From Bacteroidales bacterium (GTDB taxonomy: Bacteria > Bacteroidota > Bacteroidia > Bacteroidales > Paludibacteraceae): DNA of 46,700 bases. Position numbers and translations under genes: made by a program. The notes under the pieces were generated by a model. That model saw only the letters and a program-made list of their open reading frames with translations. It made no database searches and had not been told where the DNA came from. The stretch covers positions 1 to 46,700 of the forward strand of contig CAAFYY010000092.1 in assembly GCA_900767385.1 (NCBI GenBank), read 5' to 3'. Below are positions 6,883 through 14,980 of the stretch, piece after piece (position 1 is the stretch's first letter; every line of letters starts with the position of its first letter).

Positions 6883-9800
6883 TTATCTGGAGGTCCACAC
6901 CTCATAGCAGAACGGCAGCGTCTGCGGATAGCCGCTGAGTTGGTAGCTGAACCGCGAGTGGACGGCTCTCTGTCCGTCGACGTACGGACTCAGTCGCTTG
7001 CGGAACACCGTGTAGGCGCGGAGGCGGTTGTCGTGGTCCGAGTGTTGGATGAAGAAGACGTATCTGTTGAGCGGCTGCTGCTGCATGATCTCGATGATGC
7101 GGTCGGCAAGGCGCTCCGAGAAGTCGCTGTTGATGTTGGAGAAGAAATACGAGAGCGAGAAGACCACGAGATTCGGCACCTCCGAGACGGATGCCCAGTG
7201 GCTGTCGTTGAGCTCGTTGAGCGAAGTCACGAAGCGGGTGCGGATGTCGTAGCCTCCCACCGCTTTGAGCAGTCTGTCGCCCATTTCCTTCATCGCTTGG
7301 GAGACGTCGATGCCGGTGTAGGTGAGACGTGCGCTCTCGCCGAACAGATGGTGGAACGCCAGACCGCAGGTGGCGGGTCCGCAGCCGATGTCGACCATCT
7401 GCACCCGTCCGTCCACCTTCCCTATCTCGTCGGTCACCCATGCCGAGTGGGCGTGGAACAGACTCAGTACGCTGCAGTAGTGACTCCGCATGATATAATA
7501 GCAATAGATAAGCACTTGGTCGGCGGGGTTCACTCCCACGGTGTCGACGAGCGAGCTGCTGAACAGAGAGAGCTGGTTGGAGAAATTGATGCGTCCGTAG
7601 TTGATCAGCGACTTATTGGCGTCCATCGTGTTGCCGAGGATGACGGCGGGGTAGTCGGAGCGAGGGTCTTTGCGGATAGGGACGATGACGTGTTGCTCAA
7701 AGGCCTCGCGGAACGGCGTCGGCAGACCGAAGACAGCGTTGGAGAACGTCGTGTCGGTGATACCGCTCTGTTTGGGAACCTCAAACTCCCCTTTGCAATA
7801 GCTCTCCAGCGGAATCTTGAAATAGCCCCCTTTGCTACGAACAAACTCCATCAACTTATAGAACGTGAAGTTCTCGTTGAGCAGCAGAGGGTTGCCTATC
7901 ATGACGAGGTTGAGGCGGGCGCGGGTCATTGCCACATTCAGTTTGCGGTCGATGAGGGCACCATCTTCCTCGAAGACGTTGTTGGTCAGGAAATTCAACT
8001 GATACGGCTGCTGAATGGTGAAGCCGTAGATGATATAGTCGCGCTGACTGCCTTGATAGCGCTCCACCGTATCGATGGTGATATCGTGGAGCGTCGGGAT
8101 GCCGAAGCGGTCGATGGCGTTGCGCACCGTCGAAATCTGGTTGCGGTAGGGGACGATGATGCCAACCGTTTTGTCGACATCGAAGTGCTCGCCTGTCATC
8201 GCGTAGATTTGGCGGACGGTGGCGGCAATCATCTCTGCCTCAATGCTGTTGGTCTTGGGCGAGAGTGAATGCTTCGGTGCGTCGGCGGCAAGGAAGATGA
8301 TGCGTCGCGAGGTGAGCAGTCGGACGATGCCGTTGGTGGAGTCGCTCTTCTCGTTCGGCAGCTCCTGGTGGGAGAGCGGGACGATATCGAGTTTGTTGCC
8401 GTAGAAGGCGTAGTTCGGGAACTCGGCGATGTCGCGGTGCATGCGTCCCTGTTTGGTGAGCATATAGACGAAGCGGGGGTCGTAGCCGTTGTCGGTCTTG
8501 AACTGCGTGAGCAGTCGCTCAAACAGCGAGAGGCGGCAGTCCTTGAGATATATCTCGTTGAGTTCGGGCTCGTTGACAACCGACTCCTCGGGCGGCTGCT
8601 GCACCACGGCGGGCAGTTGCTTGTGGTCGCCGATGAGGACAAAACGGTCGATGGCGATGCGACGATTCTTGGCGTTGACGGCGCTCAGCAGACCAATGAG
8701 ATGTGGCTCAAGAATCTGCGAGGCCTCGTCGACGATGGCGAGGGAGAAATGCTTCAACGCAAAGAGCGAGAGGTTGGCGTTGAGCGAGGCGGTCGTTCCG
8801 CAGAACACACGGCAACGGCCAATCATCTGGTAGACTTCGTTGCCCGACTGCGCTTGGTTGCAGCGGTAGCGGAGCGTATGCGACTTGTATTCCTCGGAGC
8901 AAGAGAGGTCGGAGCCGATACGGATGAAATCGAAATCGGGATTCTCTCCCTTCATCTCCATGAGTTTGCTGCATATCTCATCGACGGCGCGGTTGGTGTA
9001 GGAGAGCAACAGGATATTGCTCCCCTCCTCAAGGAGCTCCTCCTTCAGCAGATTGACCAATCCGAAAGAGGTCTTGCCGGTGCCTGGAGGACCAATGATG
9101 AGGAAGAGATCTCTTGCCCGTTTCGCTCTGTTGCCCAATTCGTTGAAACCCTCGTATTCACCCCGTATCGCTAACGTGTCGTCCACCTCGGGCTCCCGTT
9201 GAGAGAGGATGAGGTCGCGTCGTTGCTGCGGGGCGGAGAGGAAGGCGTGCATCGCCTTGTAGAGCGAACCGGTCATCGAGTCGAAGAGGTCGTGCTCAAT
9301 AGTCCAGCGGGTGTCGGCAGGCCTCTCGGCGAAAATCTTCTTGTCGGTTTGCGGATTACGCAACCGCAGCTCGATGGTCTCCTCTTGGATATCGACGATG
9401 GTGGCGCGACTCACCATCTGTGCACAGGCGTTGGGCACCTCCCCCTCTTTGTAGGGGTAGAGCATCACGATGTCGCCGATGCGGAAGTTGGTCGTGTCGG
9501 CCGACTGTGGCTCGAGGAAACGGAGCTTGATATTGGTGACCGTCTCCTCCTCAAAGCCGTAGTCGGCAATCGTCAGTTGGTCGTAGATATTGCCTGCTGC
9601 CTTCTTCTCCTCCAACGTATCGTGCCAGATGGCGGAGAAACCAGAACTCTCCTTCATCTTGTTGCCCACCTTGGAGAGCAACTGCTCGTTGGCGATGAAG
9701 CGGAGGAAACGGAGGTAATAGGCACGTTCTAAAGGCGATGCGGTATGGATAGGATTGAGGATACTCTCCAATTCGGGACGTGTGTAGCGGTCCCAGAGGG

Positions 9801-11298
9801 TTCCTTCGGTCTTTTTCTGATTGAGCTTATCGGGCGTCAACGTGGCGATGACGTCCATCCCCTCCTTGGCGTAGAAGAACTCGCTCCATGCCAAGAGGTT
9901 GCGTATCTTGATGGCGCGGAGAAAGAGCGACGGCATCGGCGGCAGCGCGAGCAGACCGTTGCTGTATTTGGAGTAGAGGAGCATCGGGGTGATCTGCAGC
10001 GCCTTGATGCGATCCAGTTCGTACTGATAGATAGCGCGGTAGAGCAGTGCCTGAACGGTGTGCTGCTCCTTCGGCCTCACCGTCTGCTTCTCCTCCTCCG
10101 AGGCAGAGGGAAATTCCGACTTGCCCGACTTCTGCTCGATGATGATGACGCGGTCGTCCGTCTCTTCAAGGAAGTCGAAACGTCCCTGCAGACCGAGGGT
10201 GGCGCTAAAGAACGACGGCTCGAGGATGACCGACTTGCGGTCGTAGTCGCCGACGGAGGCGGGGAGGTCTTCGTTGATGAGCTTGTCGATGTTGCGCTTC
10301 TGAATCTCTCCGTCGTTGACGAATTGCGTATAGCGCTGCTTGAACTCGTCGCAGGCGATGAGGCTGAGGGCATTGCGGGTGACGAACTCCTTGAGACTGT
10401 CGTTGAACGGAACCTCCTTGCCATGCACCGTGTTGTCGAGCAGTTGTCCGGCGAAGTTACCGAGGTGGATGGCAGAGGTGTTGGGTGCCGGCTTCACCTT
10501 GTTGATGAGGTTGACAAACGGCGACTCGGCATACGTCTCGAAGCAGGCGGAGATCGTTGTGATGTTGATGAGGTAGTCGGGCTCAAGGATAATCAGTTCG
10601 GGGAGGCAGACATCGCCCACCTCACTCATACGGATGTGGACGAGGTTGAGCACCGCCTCTTTCCAGAGAATCTGATTGAGGTAGTCCCAGGCGCTCTCGC
10701 CGTTGCGGTTGAGGAATCGGTTCCCCTCGCCATAGCAGATCTGCAGCAGACTGCCGTTCTCCTCCTCGGTGGCCCAGATATGTTGGTGGTCCCAATGCTG
10801 CACGCTGACACGCAGCACCTTCTCGTTGAACTTGCCCCAGCTGTTCTGGCGGTCGGCTTTCGGGAAGTGTTGTTTCAGCGACTCGGGAATCTCCTCCTTG
10901 CCGCAGAGGTGATAGACCAGACAGGCGGTTGCCTTGACGTTGTGCGGAAAACTCGCTGCGAGCGCCTCGCTGTCGTTGCCGTCGCGGAACATCTCCTTTC
11001 GGCTGTTGTGGATGAGACTCGCTATCGTGTCGGGAATCGCGTATTCCTTGATACAGTAGTCCAGTTTGGAGAACATGCCAACCAGGGCTATCTTGCAGTC
11101 GAGGATGGCTTGGTCGACCACGCGACGGAACACATCGCGGAGAAGCGTGTAGCGTTCAGGGGTGGTGAGGCCGTCGCTGCAAACCTCTTCCAGTTGCATA
11201 TAGAAAGTGGTGGCGGAGTCGATGACGAGCGATTTGCCTACGCTGGCATCGATGGTCTCGCGGTTGTATTTCCTTTGGGTGTAGACCTTGAGATTCAT
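6883..11298 (-). CDS. PD-(D/E)XK nuclease / SF1 (Dna2-like) helicase / methyltransferase fusion protein
   Basis: A 1471-residue protein with three recognisable parts. A Dna2/Cas4-like PD-(D/E)XK nuclease shows GRFDFLE at 372-378, IIIEQKSGK at 385-393 (E388, K390) and HTVQALLY at 413-420, the QxxxY helix. An SF1 helicase of the Dna2/Upf1 type has Walker A GPPGTGKT at 736-743, motif II IVDEAS at 855-860, motif III GDHKQLP at 890-896, IIVPYRNQI at 1047-1055, motif V IDTVERYQGSQRDYI at 1075-1089 and motif VI LNVAMTRAR at 1120-1128. A class I methyltransferase follows, with VDIGCGPATCG at 1302-1312 and TGIDVSQAM at 1328-1336. Residues 1-360 are unassigned. The gene overlaps the end of the DUF1848 gene by 4 bp (ATGA), so it is translationally coupled. 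A role in DNA repair, processing or defence is likely but not proven; the methyltransferase substrate is unknown. Confidence 0.85.
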   Translation of the reverse strand: MNLKVYTQRKYNRETIDASVGKSLVIDSATTFYMQLEEVCSDGLTTPERYTLLRDVFRRVVDQAILDCKIALVGMFSKLDYCIKEYAIPDTIASLIHNSRKEMFRDGNDSEALAASFPHNVKATACLVYHLCGKEEIPESLKQHFPKADRQNSWGKFNEKVLRVSVQHWDHQHIWATEEENGSLLQICYGEGNRFLNRNGESAWDYLNQILWKEAVLNLVHIRMSEVGDVCLPELIILEPDYLINITTISACFETYAESPFVNLINKVKPAPNTSAIHLGNFAGQLLDNTVHGKEVPFNDSLKEFVTRNALSLIACDEFKQRYTQFVNDGEIQKRNIDKLINEDLPASVGDYDRKSVILEPSFFSATLGLQGRFDFLEETDDRVIIIEQKSGKSEFPSASEEEKQTVRPKEQHTVQALLYRAIYQYELDRIKALQITPMLLYSKYSNGLLALPPMPSLFLRAIKIRNLLAWSEFFYAKEGMDVIATLTPDKLNQKKTEGTLWDRYTRPELESILNPIHTASPLERAYYLRFLRFIANEQLLSKVGNKMKESSGFSAIWHDTLEEKKAAGNIYDQLTIADYGFEEETVTNIKLRFLEPQSADTTNFRIGDIVMLYPYKEGEVPNACAQMVSRATIVDIQEETIELRLRNPQTDKKIFAERPADTRWTIEHDLFDSMTGSLYKAMHAFLSAPQQRRDLILSQREPEVDDTLAIRGEYEGFNELGNRAKRARDLFLIIGPPGTGKTSFGLVNLLKEELLEEGSNILLLSYTNRAVDEICSKLMEMKGENPDFDFIRIGSDLSCSEEYKSHTLRYRCNQAQSGNEVYQMIGRCRVFCGTTASLNANLSLFALKHFSLAIVDEASQILEPHLIGLLSAVNAKNRRIAIDRFVLIGDHKQLPAVVQQPPEESVVNEPELNEIYLKDCRLSLFERLLTQFKTDNGYDPRFVYMLTKQGRMHRDIAEFPNYAFYGNKLDIVPLSHQELPNEKSDSTNGIVRLLTSRRIIFLAADAPKHSLSPKTNSIEAEMIAATVRQIYAMTGEHFDVDKTVGIIVPYRNQISTVRNAIDRFGIPTLHDITIDTVERYQGSQRDYIIYGFTIQQPYQLNFLTNNVFEEDGALIDRKLNVAMTRARLNLVMIGNPLLLNENFTFYKLMEFVRSKGGYFKIPLESYCKGEFEVPKQSGITDTTFSNAVFGLPTPFREAFEQHVIVPIRKDPRSDYPAVILGNTMDANKSLINYGRINFSNQLSLFSSSLVDTVGVNPADQVLIYCYYIMRSHYCSVLSLFHAHSAWVTDEIGKVDGRVQMVDIGCGPATCGLAFHHLFGESARLTYTGIDVSQAMKEMGDRLLKAVGGYDIRTRFVTSLNELNDSHWASVSEVPNLVVFSLSYFFSNINSDFSERLADRIIEIMQQQPLNRYVFFIQHSDHDNRLRAYTVFRKRLSPYVDGQRAVHSRFSYQLSGYPQTLPFCYEVWTSR

Positions 11299-12359
11299 AA
11301 GCCTGTGATGGTTTCGGAGAATGGGTTGTCGGTGTGATTCTTGTAGTTGCGTGCTGCCGACTCCTTGCTGGTGTTGGCGTAGCAGTATTCGCAGCCGTGG
11401 ATGCAGGTGTCGTATTGCCCGATGTCTTTGCTCTTCATGCAGCCGCAGAACTCGCGCTGACCGTGGTCGCGGTTGTCGCCACGGACGGCGTAGCAGCCAT
11501 TGTCGAGGAGGATGGCACCCTCAGGGAGTGGCGGCGTCTCGCCGAAGAGGTCATGCGACGGCATCGGATGGAGGGTGGCTTTCAGAAATGTCATCAGTTC
11601 GGCATCGTGATAGCCCCTACGAATCATCAACTCATCGTCCACGCAGTGGTTGGGCTCAATGCCGGAGAAACGTCCCTTCTCGCCGCAGGTGGCAAGGCGG
11701 AAATGCCAGCCCCTTGAGGCATTGAGCGCAACGAGTCGTTCGGCAAACTCACGCATCTGCCCCTCTGTCCATTCGTGGTAGGGGATGCGCGCCTTCGTGA
11801 GGTTGACCCTCACCTTCTTGTAGCCCTCGATGTCGGCGAAGCTGAACACCAGTTTCTCCGTATAACCCTTCAGTTGGTCGCCGATGCGGGCAATCTTCTC
11901 CAGCAACGTGTCGATGGTGATATCGTCGGTCAGCATCAGCGGATCGAACCGCCATACGACGCTGCCCATGCCGAGGCGGGAGACGAGCTGTCGGAACGTC
12001 TCAATGCGCTCAGCCAGCGGTGGAACACCCCGTTCGAGGTGCTCCGCCTCGTAGTCGTTGAGCGTGTATTGGATGTAGCAGCCGATGTTCCGCTCGCTCA
12101 GCGTATCGAGGTGGCGGAGCAGCGGTTGCGGGTTTTTCGACCAAAAGACGATGAAACGGGTGTTGTCGTAGGAGACGTATGACTTGACGCCATTGAACGG
12201 GTTGGTCCAAGCGGAATAGCCGATAGCCAGTCGATGGAAAAACCAATCGGCATAGAAGGCTGGGATATCGGTGCTGCGACTTGCCGATACCACGACGGGT
12301 GCGAGCGCCTTGAACCTCTGTCCGTCAACGGTAATCTCTTTCTGTGTCCAGGTTGCCAT
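11295..12359 (-). CDS. DUF1848 domain protein with C-terminal CxxxCxxC motif
   Basis: A 354-residue DUF1848 protein. Near the N-terminus it has the family signature SASRSTDIPAFYADWF (residues 25-40), then FIVFWSKNP (69-77) and VVWRFDPLML (134-143). At the C-terminus it has CGC (C305, C307), the family-typical KDIGQYDTC, and CIHGCEYCYAN with C319, C323 and C326 spaced CxxxCxxC. That spacing is the radical-SAM cluster motif, but here it is at the C-terminal end, and the following YCYA resembles spore-photoproduct-lyase-type proteins. No activity is established to my knowledge. The start at 12359 follows a TAACTTTG box at 12389-12396; the in-frame extension upstream is non-coding. It heads a two-gene operon with the nuclease-helicase-methyltransferase. 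Confidence 0.85.
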   Translation of the reverse strand: MATWTQKEITVDGQRFKALAPVVVSASRSTDIPAFYADWFFHRLAIGYSAWTNPFNGVKSYVSYDNTRFIVFWSKNPQPLLRHLDTLSERNIGCYIQYTLNDYEAEHLERGVPPLAERIETFRQLVSRLGMGSVVWRFDPLMLTDDITIDTLLEKIARIGDQLKGYTEKLVFSFADIEGYKKVRVNLTKARIPYHEWTEGQMREFAERLVALNASRGWHFRLATCGEKGRFSGIEPNHCVDDELMIRRGYHDAELMTFLKATLHPMPSHDLFGETPPLPEGAILLDNGCYAVRGDNRDHGQREFCGCMKSKDIGQYDTCIHGCEYCYANTSKESAARNYKNHTDNPFSETITGL

Positions 12360-12388
12360 AGGGATGTTCTTATTGTCAATGCTGACCA

Positions 12389-12396
12389 CAAAGTTA
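12389..12396 (-). promoter_or_regulatory. Bacteroidota -7 box (TAACTTTG) for the DUF1848/helicase operon
   Basis: The minus strand reads TAACTTTG, 29 nt before the ATG at 12359. It is the only recognisable promoter for the two-gene unit. Confidence 0.7.
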
Positions 12397-12953
12397 CACC
12401 TTTTCTTCCAAATAACGGTGCCGTTGGGGTAGAACTCGCTCCCTCCGTTTCTCACTTTTTCTCTCCATGCCCCGACTCCTCCCAATCGCTTTACTGCCAT
12501 TTGGCAGACGGCATCGGTGCGCTCTCTCCCACGACAACACGCCGTCAAACCTCCATCTCGCTTTCCCACAATCGCGTGTGGGAGCCGACGATTGCCATCT
12601 CTCGCTTTTAACCCCACAGTCGCTGCTGCCAAATGGCTGCCAATCGTTTCGTTTTCCCACTACGAACCGCCAAACGCCGCCGGTTTTTATGATAGTAAAA
12701 AAATCTGTGTTGCCAGATGGTGGCGACTATTTCGCTTGGTATATGGATTGATTCAAAACGGCAGAAGATATTCGGATGTGCAGATTGTCGATTTCTATGC
12801 GGCAGCTGACCATGCCGCCTCAAAACAGCAGAAGCCGTTCGGAATCGCGGTTGAGACTGGGTCAGCGCCTCTATTAGCTCCACCCCTGCGGAAAAAAATG
12901 AGAATTTCCCTTTTGCCGCTGTAGAAACGATGTGAAAATACAAATATATATAG
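12397..12953. other. Non-coding, palindrome-rich intergenic stretch
   Basis: About 560 bp between the divergent promoters of the DUF1848 operon and the SDR gene, without a credible gene. Short ORFs here lack family resemblance and promoter support. It holds several inverted repeats: CTGCCATTTGGCAG (12494-12507), TCCCACA/TGTGGGA (12564-12570/12577-12583), GCCAAATGGC (12628-12637), a related TGCCAGATGG near 12711, and GCGGCA/TGCCGC around 12800-12820. It could be regulatory, a structured RNA or a decayed locus. Confidence 0.5.
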
Positions 12954-12961
12954 TATCTTTG
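12954..12961 (+). promoter_or_regulatory. Bacteroidota -7 box (TATCTTTG) for SDR gene
   Basis: TATCTTTG lies 22 nt before the ATG at 12984, at the end of an AT-rich run (ATATATATAGTAT). Confidence 0.7.
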
Positions 12962-12983
12962 CCCTTTCTTAATATGAAATCGT

Positions 12984-13715
12984 ATGGATAGACGTGTTTT
13001 CGTGACCGGCGGTGCCCACGGCATCGGCAAGGCCATGGTAGAGGCTTTCGTGGCGGTTGGCGACCGTGTCGCCTTTTGTGATATCGATGCTGCAAGGGGC
13101 AGAGGAGTGGCCCAAGCCACCGGCGCCCTCTTCTTCGAAGTGGATGTCTGCTCGCAACAGGCGTTGGAGCATTGCCTCCTGGAGCTCATGGCGCGTTGGG
13201 GCGATCTCGACGTCGTTGTCAACAACGTCGGTATCGGCAACTTCAAACCCATCACCGAAGCCACCGTTGCCGACTTCGACCGCGTCGTCAACACCAACCT
13301 CCGTCCCGTATTCATCACCTCACGACTCCTCGCCCTACACCGTCAGGCAAACGGCAACACCGCCTACGGACGCATCGTCAACCTCTGCTCCACACGCTAC
13401 CTCATGAGCGAACCCGGCACCGAGGGATACACCGCCTCCAAAGGGGGAATCTATGCACTGACCCACGCCCTCTCCGTCTCGCTCGCACCCTATCACATCA
13501 CCGTCAACGCCATCGCACCCGGCTGGATACATGTCGACGAAAACGAAGTGCTACGCCACATCGACCACCACTTCCACCCCTCCAACCGCGTCGGAAAACC
13601 AGAAGATATCGCGCAAACAGCACTCTTCCTCTGCCAACCCGACAACGACTTCATCAACGGACAAACCATCACCGTCGACGGCGGAGTGACCCGAAAAATG
13701 ATCTATCCCGAATAA
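12984..13715 (+). CDS. Short-chain dehydrogenase/reductase (SDR) family oxidoreductase
   Basis: A 243-residue classical SDR with a single Rossmann fold. It has the cofactor motif TGGAHGIG (8-15) and an acidic residue after strand 2 (FCDID, 31-35), which favours NAD over NADP. NNVG (80-83) and the active-site residues N105, S136, Y149 and K153 (EGYTASKGG) follow, with the VNAIAPGWI turn and a C-terminal DGGVTRK. Annotators usually call such proteins 3-oxoacyl-ACP reductase or sugar/steroid dehydrogenase by default; the substrate cannot be assigned. It stands alone with its own promoter. No terminator is evident before the ribosomal cluster, only an AT-rich and C-rich spacer. Confidence 0.85.
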   Translation: MDRRVFVTGGAHGIGKAMVEAFVAVGDRVAFCDIDAARGRGVAQATGALFFEVDVCSQQALEHCLLELMARWGDLDVVVNNVGIGNFKPITEATVADFDRVVNTNLRPVFITSRLLALHRQANGNTAYGRIVNLCSTRYLMSEPGTEGYTASKGGIYALTHALSVSLAPYHITVNAIAPGWIHVDENEVLRHIDHHFHPSNRVGKPEDIAQTALFLCQPDNDFINGQTITVDGGVTRKMIYPE

Positions 13716-13871
13716 AAAAAATGACAAAATCCCGACTTATATAATATATATATAGTATAACCAAACCCATACAACCAACCCCTCCACACCCCACAACCCC
13801 TCTGAAAACCCCAAAAAAAATTTGTAAAAATAAAATAATCAGAGGGTATTGTGTAATTGAAAATAAAGTTG
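13716..13871. other. A/T- and C-rich spacer upstream of the ribosomal cluster
   Basis: No gene. It contains an AT run ending ATATATATAGTAT (13746-13758) that repeats the run before the SDR promoter, a C/A-rich plus-strand stretch (13760-13815), and an inverted repeat CCCTCTGA (13798-13805) / TCAGAGGG (13839-13846) around an A/T-rich core. It probably insulates the rpsL promoter from upstream transcription. Confidence 0.4.
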
Positions 13872-13879
13872 TACCTTTG
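13872..13879 (+). promoter_or_regulatory. Main promoter of the ribosomal cluster (-7 TACCTTTG)
   Basis: TACCTTTG with a TTG at 13849-13851 as a plausible -33 element, 20 nt upstream. It lies 46 nt before rpsL. The leader contains a 9-nt tandem repeat, AAATTATAG at 13886-13894 and 13898-13906. Confidence 0.8.
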
Positions 13880-13925
13880 CAGCCCAAATTATAGCATAAA
13901 TTATAGATAAATAAAACAAGAAAAA

Positions 13926-14303
13926 ATGCCAACAATTCAGCAACTAGTTAGAAAAGGCAGATTGACTCTTGAGGACAAGAGTAAGTCACCTGCGTTGGAT
14001 TCATGCCCACAACGTCGTGGTGTTTGTGTTCGCGTTTACACTACTACCCCTAAAAAGCCTAATTCGGCTATGCGTAAGGTAGCTCGTGTTCGCTTGACAA
14101 ACTCAAAAGAAGTGAACGCCTATATCCCAGGCGAAGGTCATAACTTGCAAGAGCACTCAATCGTAATGGTTCGCGGTGGTCGTGTAAAAGACCTCCCAGG
14201 TGTTCGTTATCACATCGTTCGTGGCACATTGGATACAGCCGGTGTTACTTCACGTACTCAACGTCGCTCCAAATACGGCGCAAAACGTCCTAAGAAAAAA
14301 TAA
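13926..14303 (+). CDS. rpsL: Ribosomal protein uS12
   Basis: 125 residues, first gene of the str part of the cluster. S12 sits at the decoding centre of the 30S subunit. The sequence starts MPTIQQLVRKGR and carries KKPNSAMRKVARVRLTN with the conserved PNSAxRK loop (lysine of streptomycin-resistance fame), and GHNLQEHS. The two lysine positions most often changed in streptomycin resistance (KKPNS and the lysine of RVKDLPG) are wild type. It has no Shine-Dalgarno; the upstream region is A-rich, as usual in this phylum. It is followed by a 155-bp gap before rpsG. Confidence 0.98.
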   Translation: MPTIQQLVRKGRLTLEDKSKSPALDSCPQRRGVCVRVYTTTPKKPNSAMRKVARVRLTNSKEVNAYIPGEGHNLQEHSIVMVRGGRVKDLPGVRYHIVRGTLDTAGVTSRTQRRSKYGAKRPKKK

Positions 14304-14458
14304 TCTTAGATAACAGCGACAAACACAATCCCTTTTCAACAAAAACAACGTAACTCAGTTTTTGATTATTGGTCTTGATAAAGGTTGAGTAAATGCTCCC
14401 AGCGGGGCGCGTTGAAGACAGAACAGCCAAGGCAAAAACGCAATTTTGTAAATTAACA
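14304..14458 (+). other. rpsL-rpsG intercistronic region
   Basis: 155 bp, unusually long inside this cluster, without a TAnnTTTG box and without a gene. In Escherichia coli the equivalent S12-S7 gap is the S7 autoregulatory target. Whether that holds here is unknown; a CCC-AGC-GGGG hairpin around 14398-14407 is the only structure I can point to. Confidence 0.35.
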
Positions 14459-14935
14459 ATGAGAAAAGCAACTCCAAAAAAACGTACGATTCTTCCAGAT
14501 CCCGTTTTTAATGAAGTTATGGTTACGAAATTCGTAAACCATTTGATGTACGACGGTAAAAAAAGCCTCTCTTTCAAGATTTTCTACTCAGCTCTTGAAG
14601 TGGTGGCTACCAAACTTCCAAACGAAGAGAAATCTGCTTTGGAAATCTGGAAAAAAGCCCTCGAAAACGTAACCCCACAAGTAGAGGTAAAATCACGTCG
14701 TATCGGCGGCGCTACTTTCCAAGTGCCAACAGAGATTCGCCCAGACCGTAAAGAGGCCATCTCTATGAAAAACCTCATCAACTTCGCACGCAAACGCTCA
14801 GGCCGCACCATGGCTGAGAAACTCGCTGCAGAAATCGTTGATGGCTACAACAACCAAGGTGGTGCCTTCAAACGTAAAGAGGAAATCCACCGCATGGCAG
14901 AGGCTAACCGTGCTTTCGCACACTTCCGCTTCTAA
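14459..14935 (+). CDS. rpsG: Ribosomal protein uS7
   Basis: 158 residues, the usual bacterial S7 length. S7 nucleates assembly of the 30S head by binding the 16S rRNA 3' major domain. The start was set at the ATG at 14459 (MRKATPKKRTILPDPVFN); an upstream in-frame ATG would add 22 residues unlike S7. Diagnostic segments are KFVNHLMYDGKKSLSFKIFY and VEVKSRRIGGATFQVPTEI. It lies 45 bp before fusA. Confidence 0.98.
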   Translation: MRKATPKKRTILPDPVFNEVMVTKFVNHLMYDGKKSLSFKIFYSALEVVATKLPNEEKSALEIWKKALENVTPQVEVKSRRIGGATFQVPTEIRPDRKEAISMKNLINFARKRSGRTMAEKLAAEIVDGYNNQGGAFKRKEEIHRMAEANRAFAHFRF

Positions 14936-14980
14936 TCCATAATTAATTCTCGGTTTATACCTATTTAATAAACAAAGAAA

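Noticed and set aside
6877..8268. A 463-codon open frame on the plus strand antisense to the nuclease-helicase gene
   Set aside because: It lies fully opposite a gene with intact helicase and methyltransferase motifs, has no promoter, and its composition (rich in V, E, D, R and H) is typical of antisense frames in GC-rich genes.
9745..11337. A 530-codon open frame on the plus strand antisense to the nuclease domain
   Set aside because: Same reasoning: antisense to clear nuclease motifs, no promoter or family resemblance. Codon bias of the real gene keeps the opposite strand open.
6883..12359. CRISPR-associated locus suggested by the Cas4-like nuclease motif
   Set aside because: No repeat-spacer array or cas1/cas2 is present, and the helicase architecture fits Dna2/Upf1-like proteins. 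The nuclease is part of a larger fusion.
12360..12632. N-terminal extension of the DUF1848 gene to an upstream ATG at 12632
   Set aside because: It would span the -7 box at 12389-12396, and the added residues do not resemble DUF1848 proteins.
12974..12991. Five-codon upstream ORF overlapping the SDR start codon
   Set aside because: Too short to judge and without Shine-Dalgarno; chance overlap is likely.
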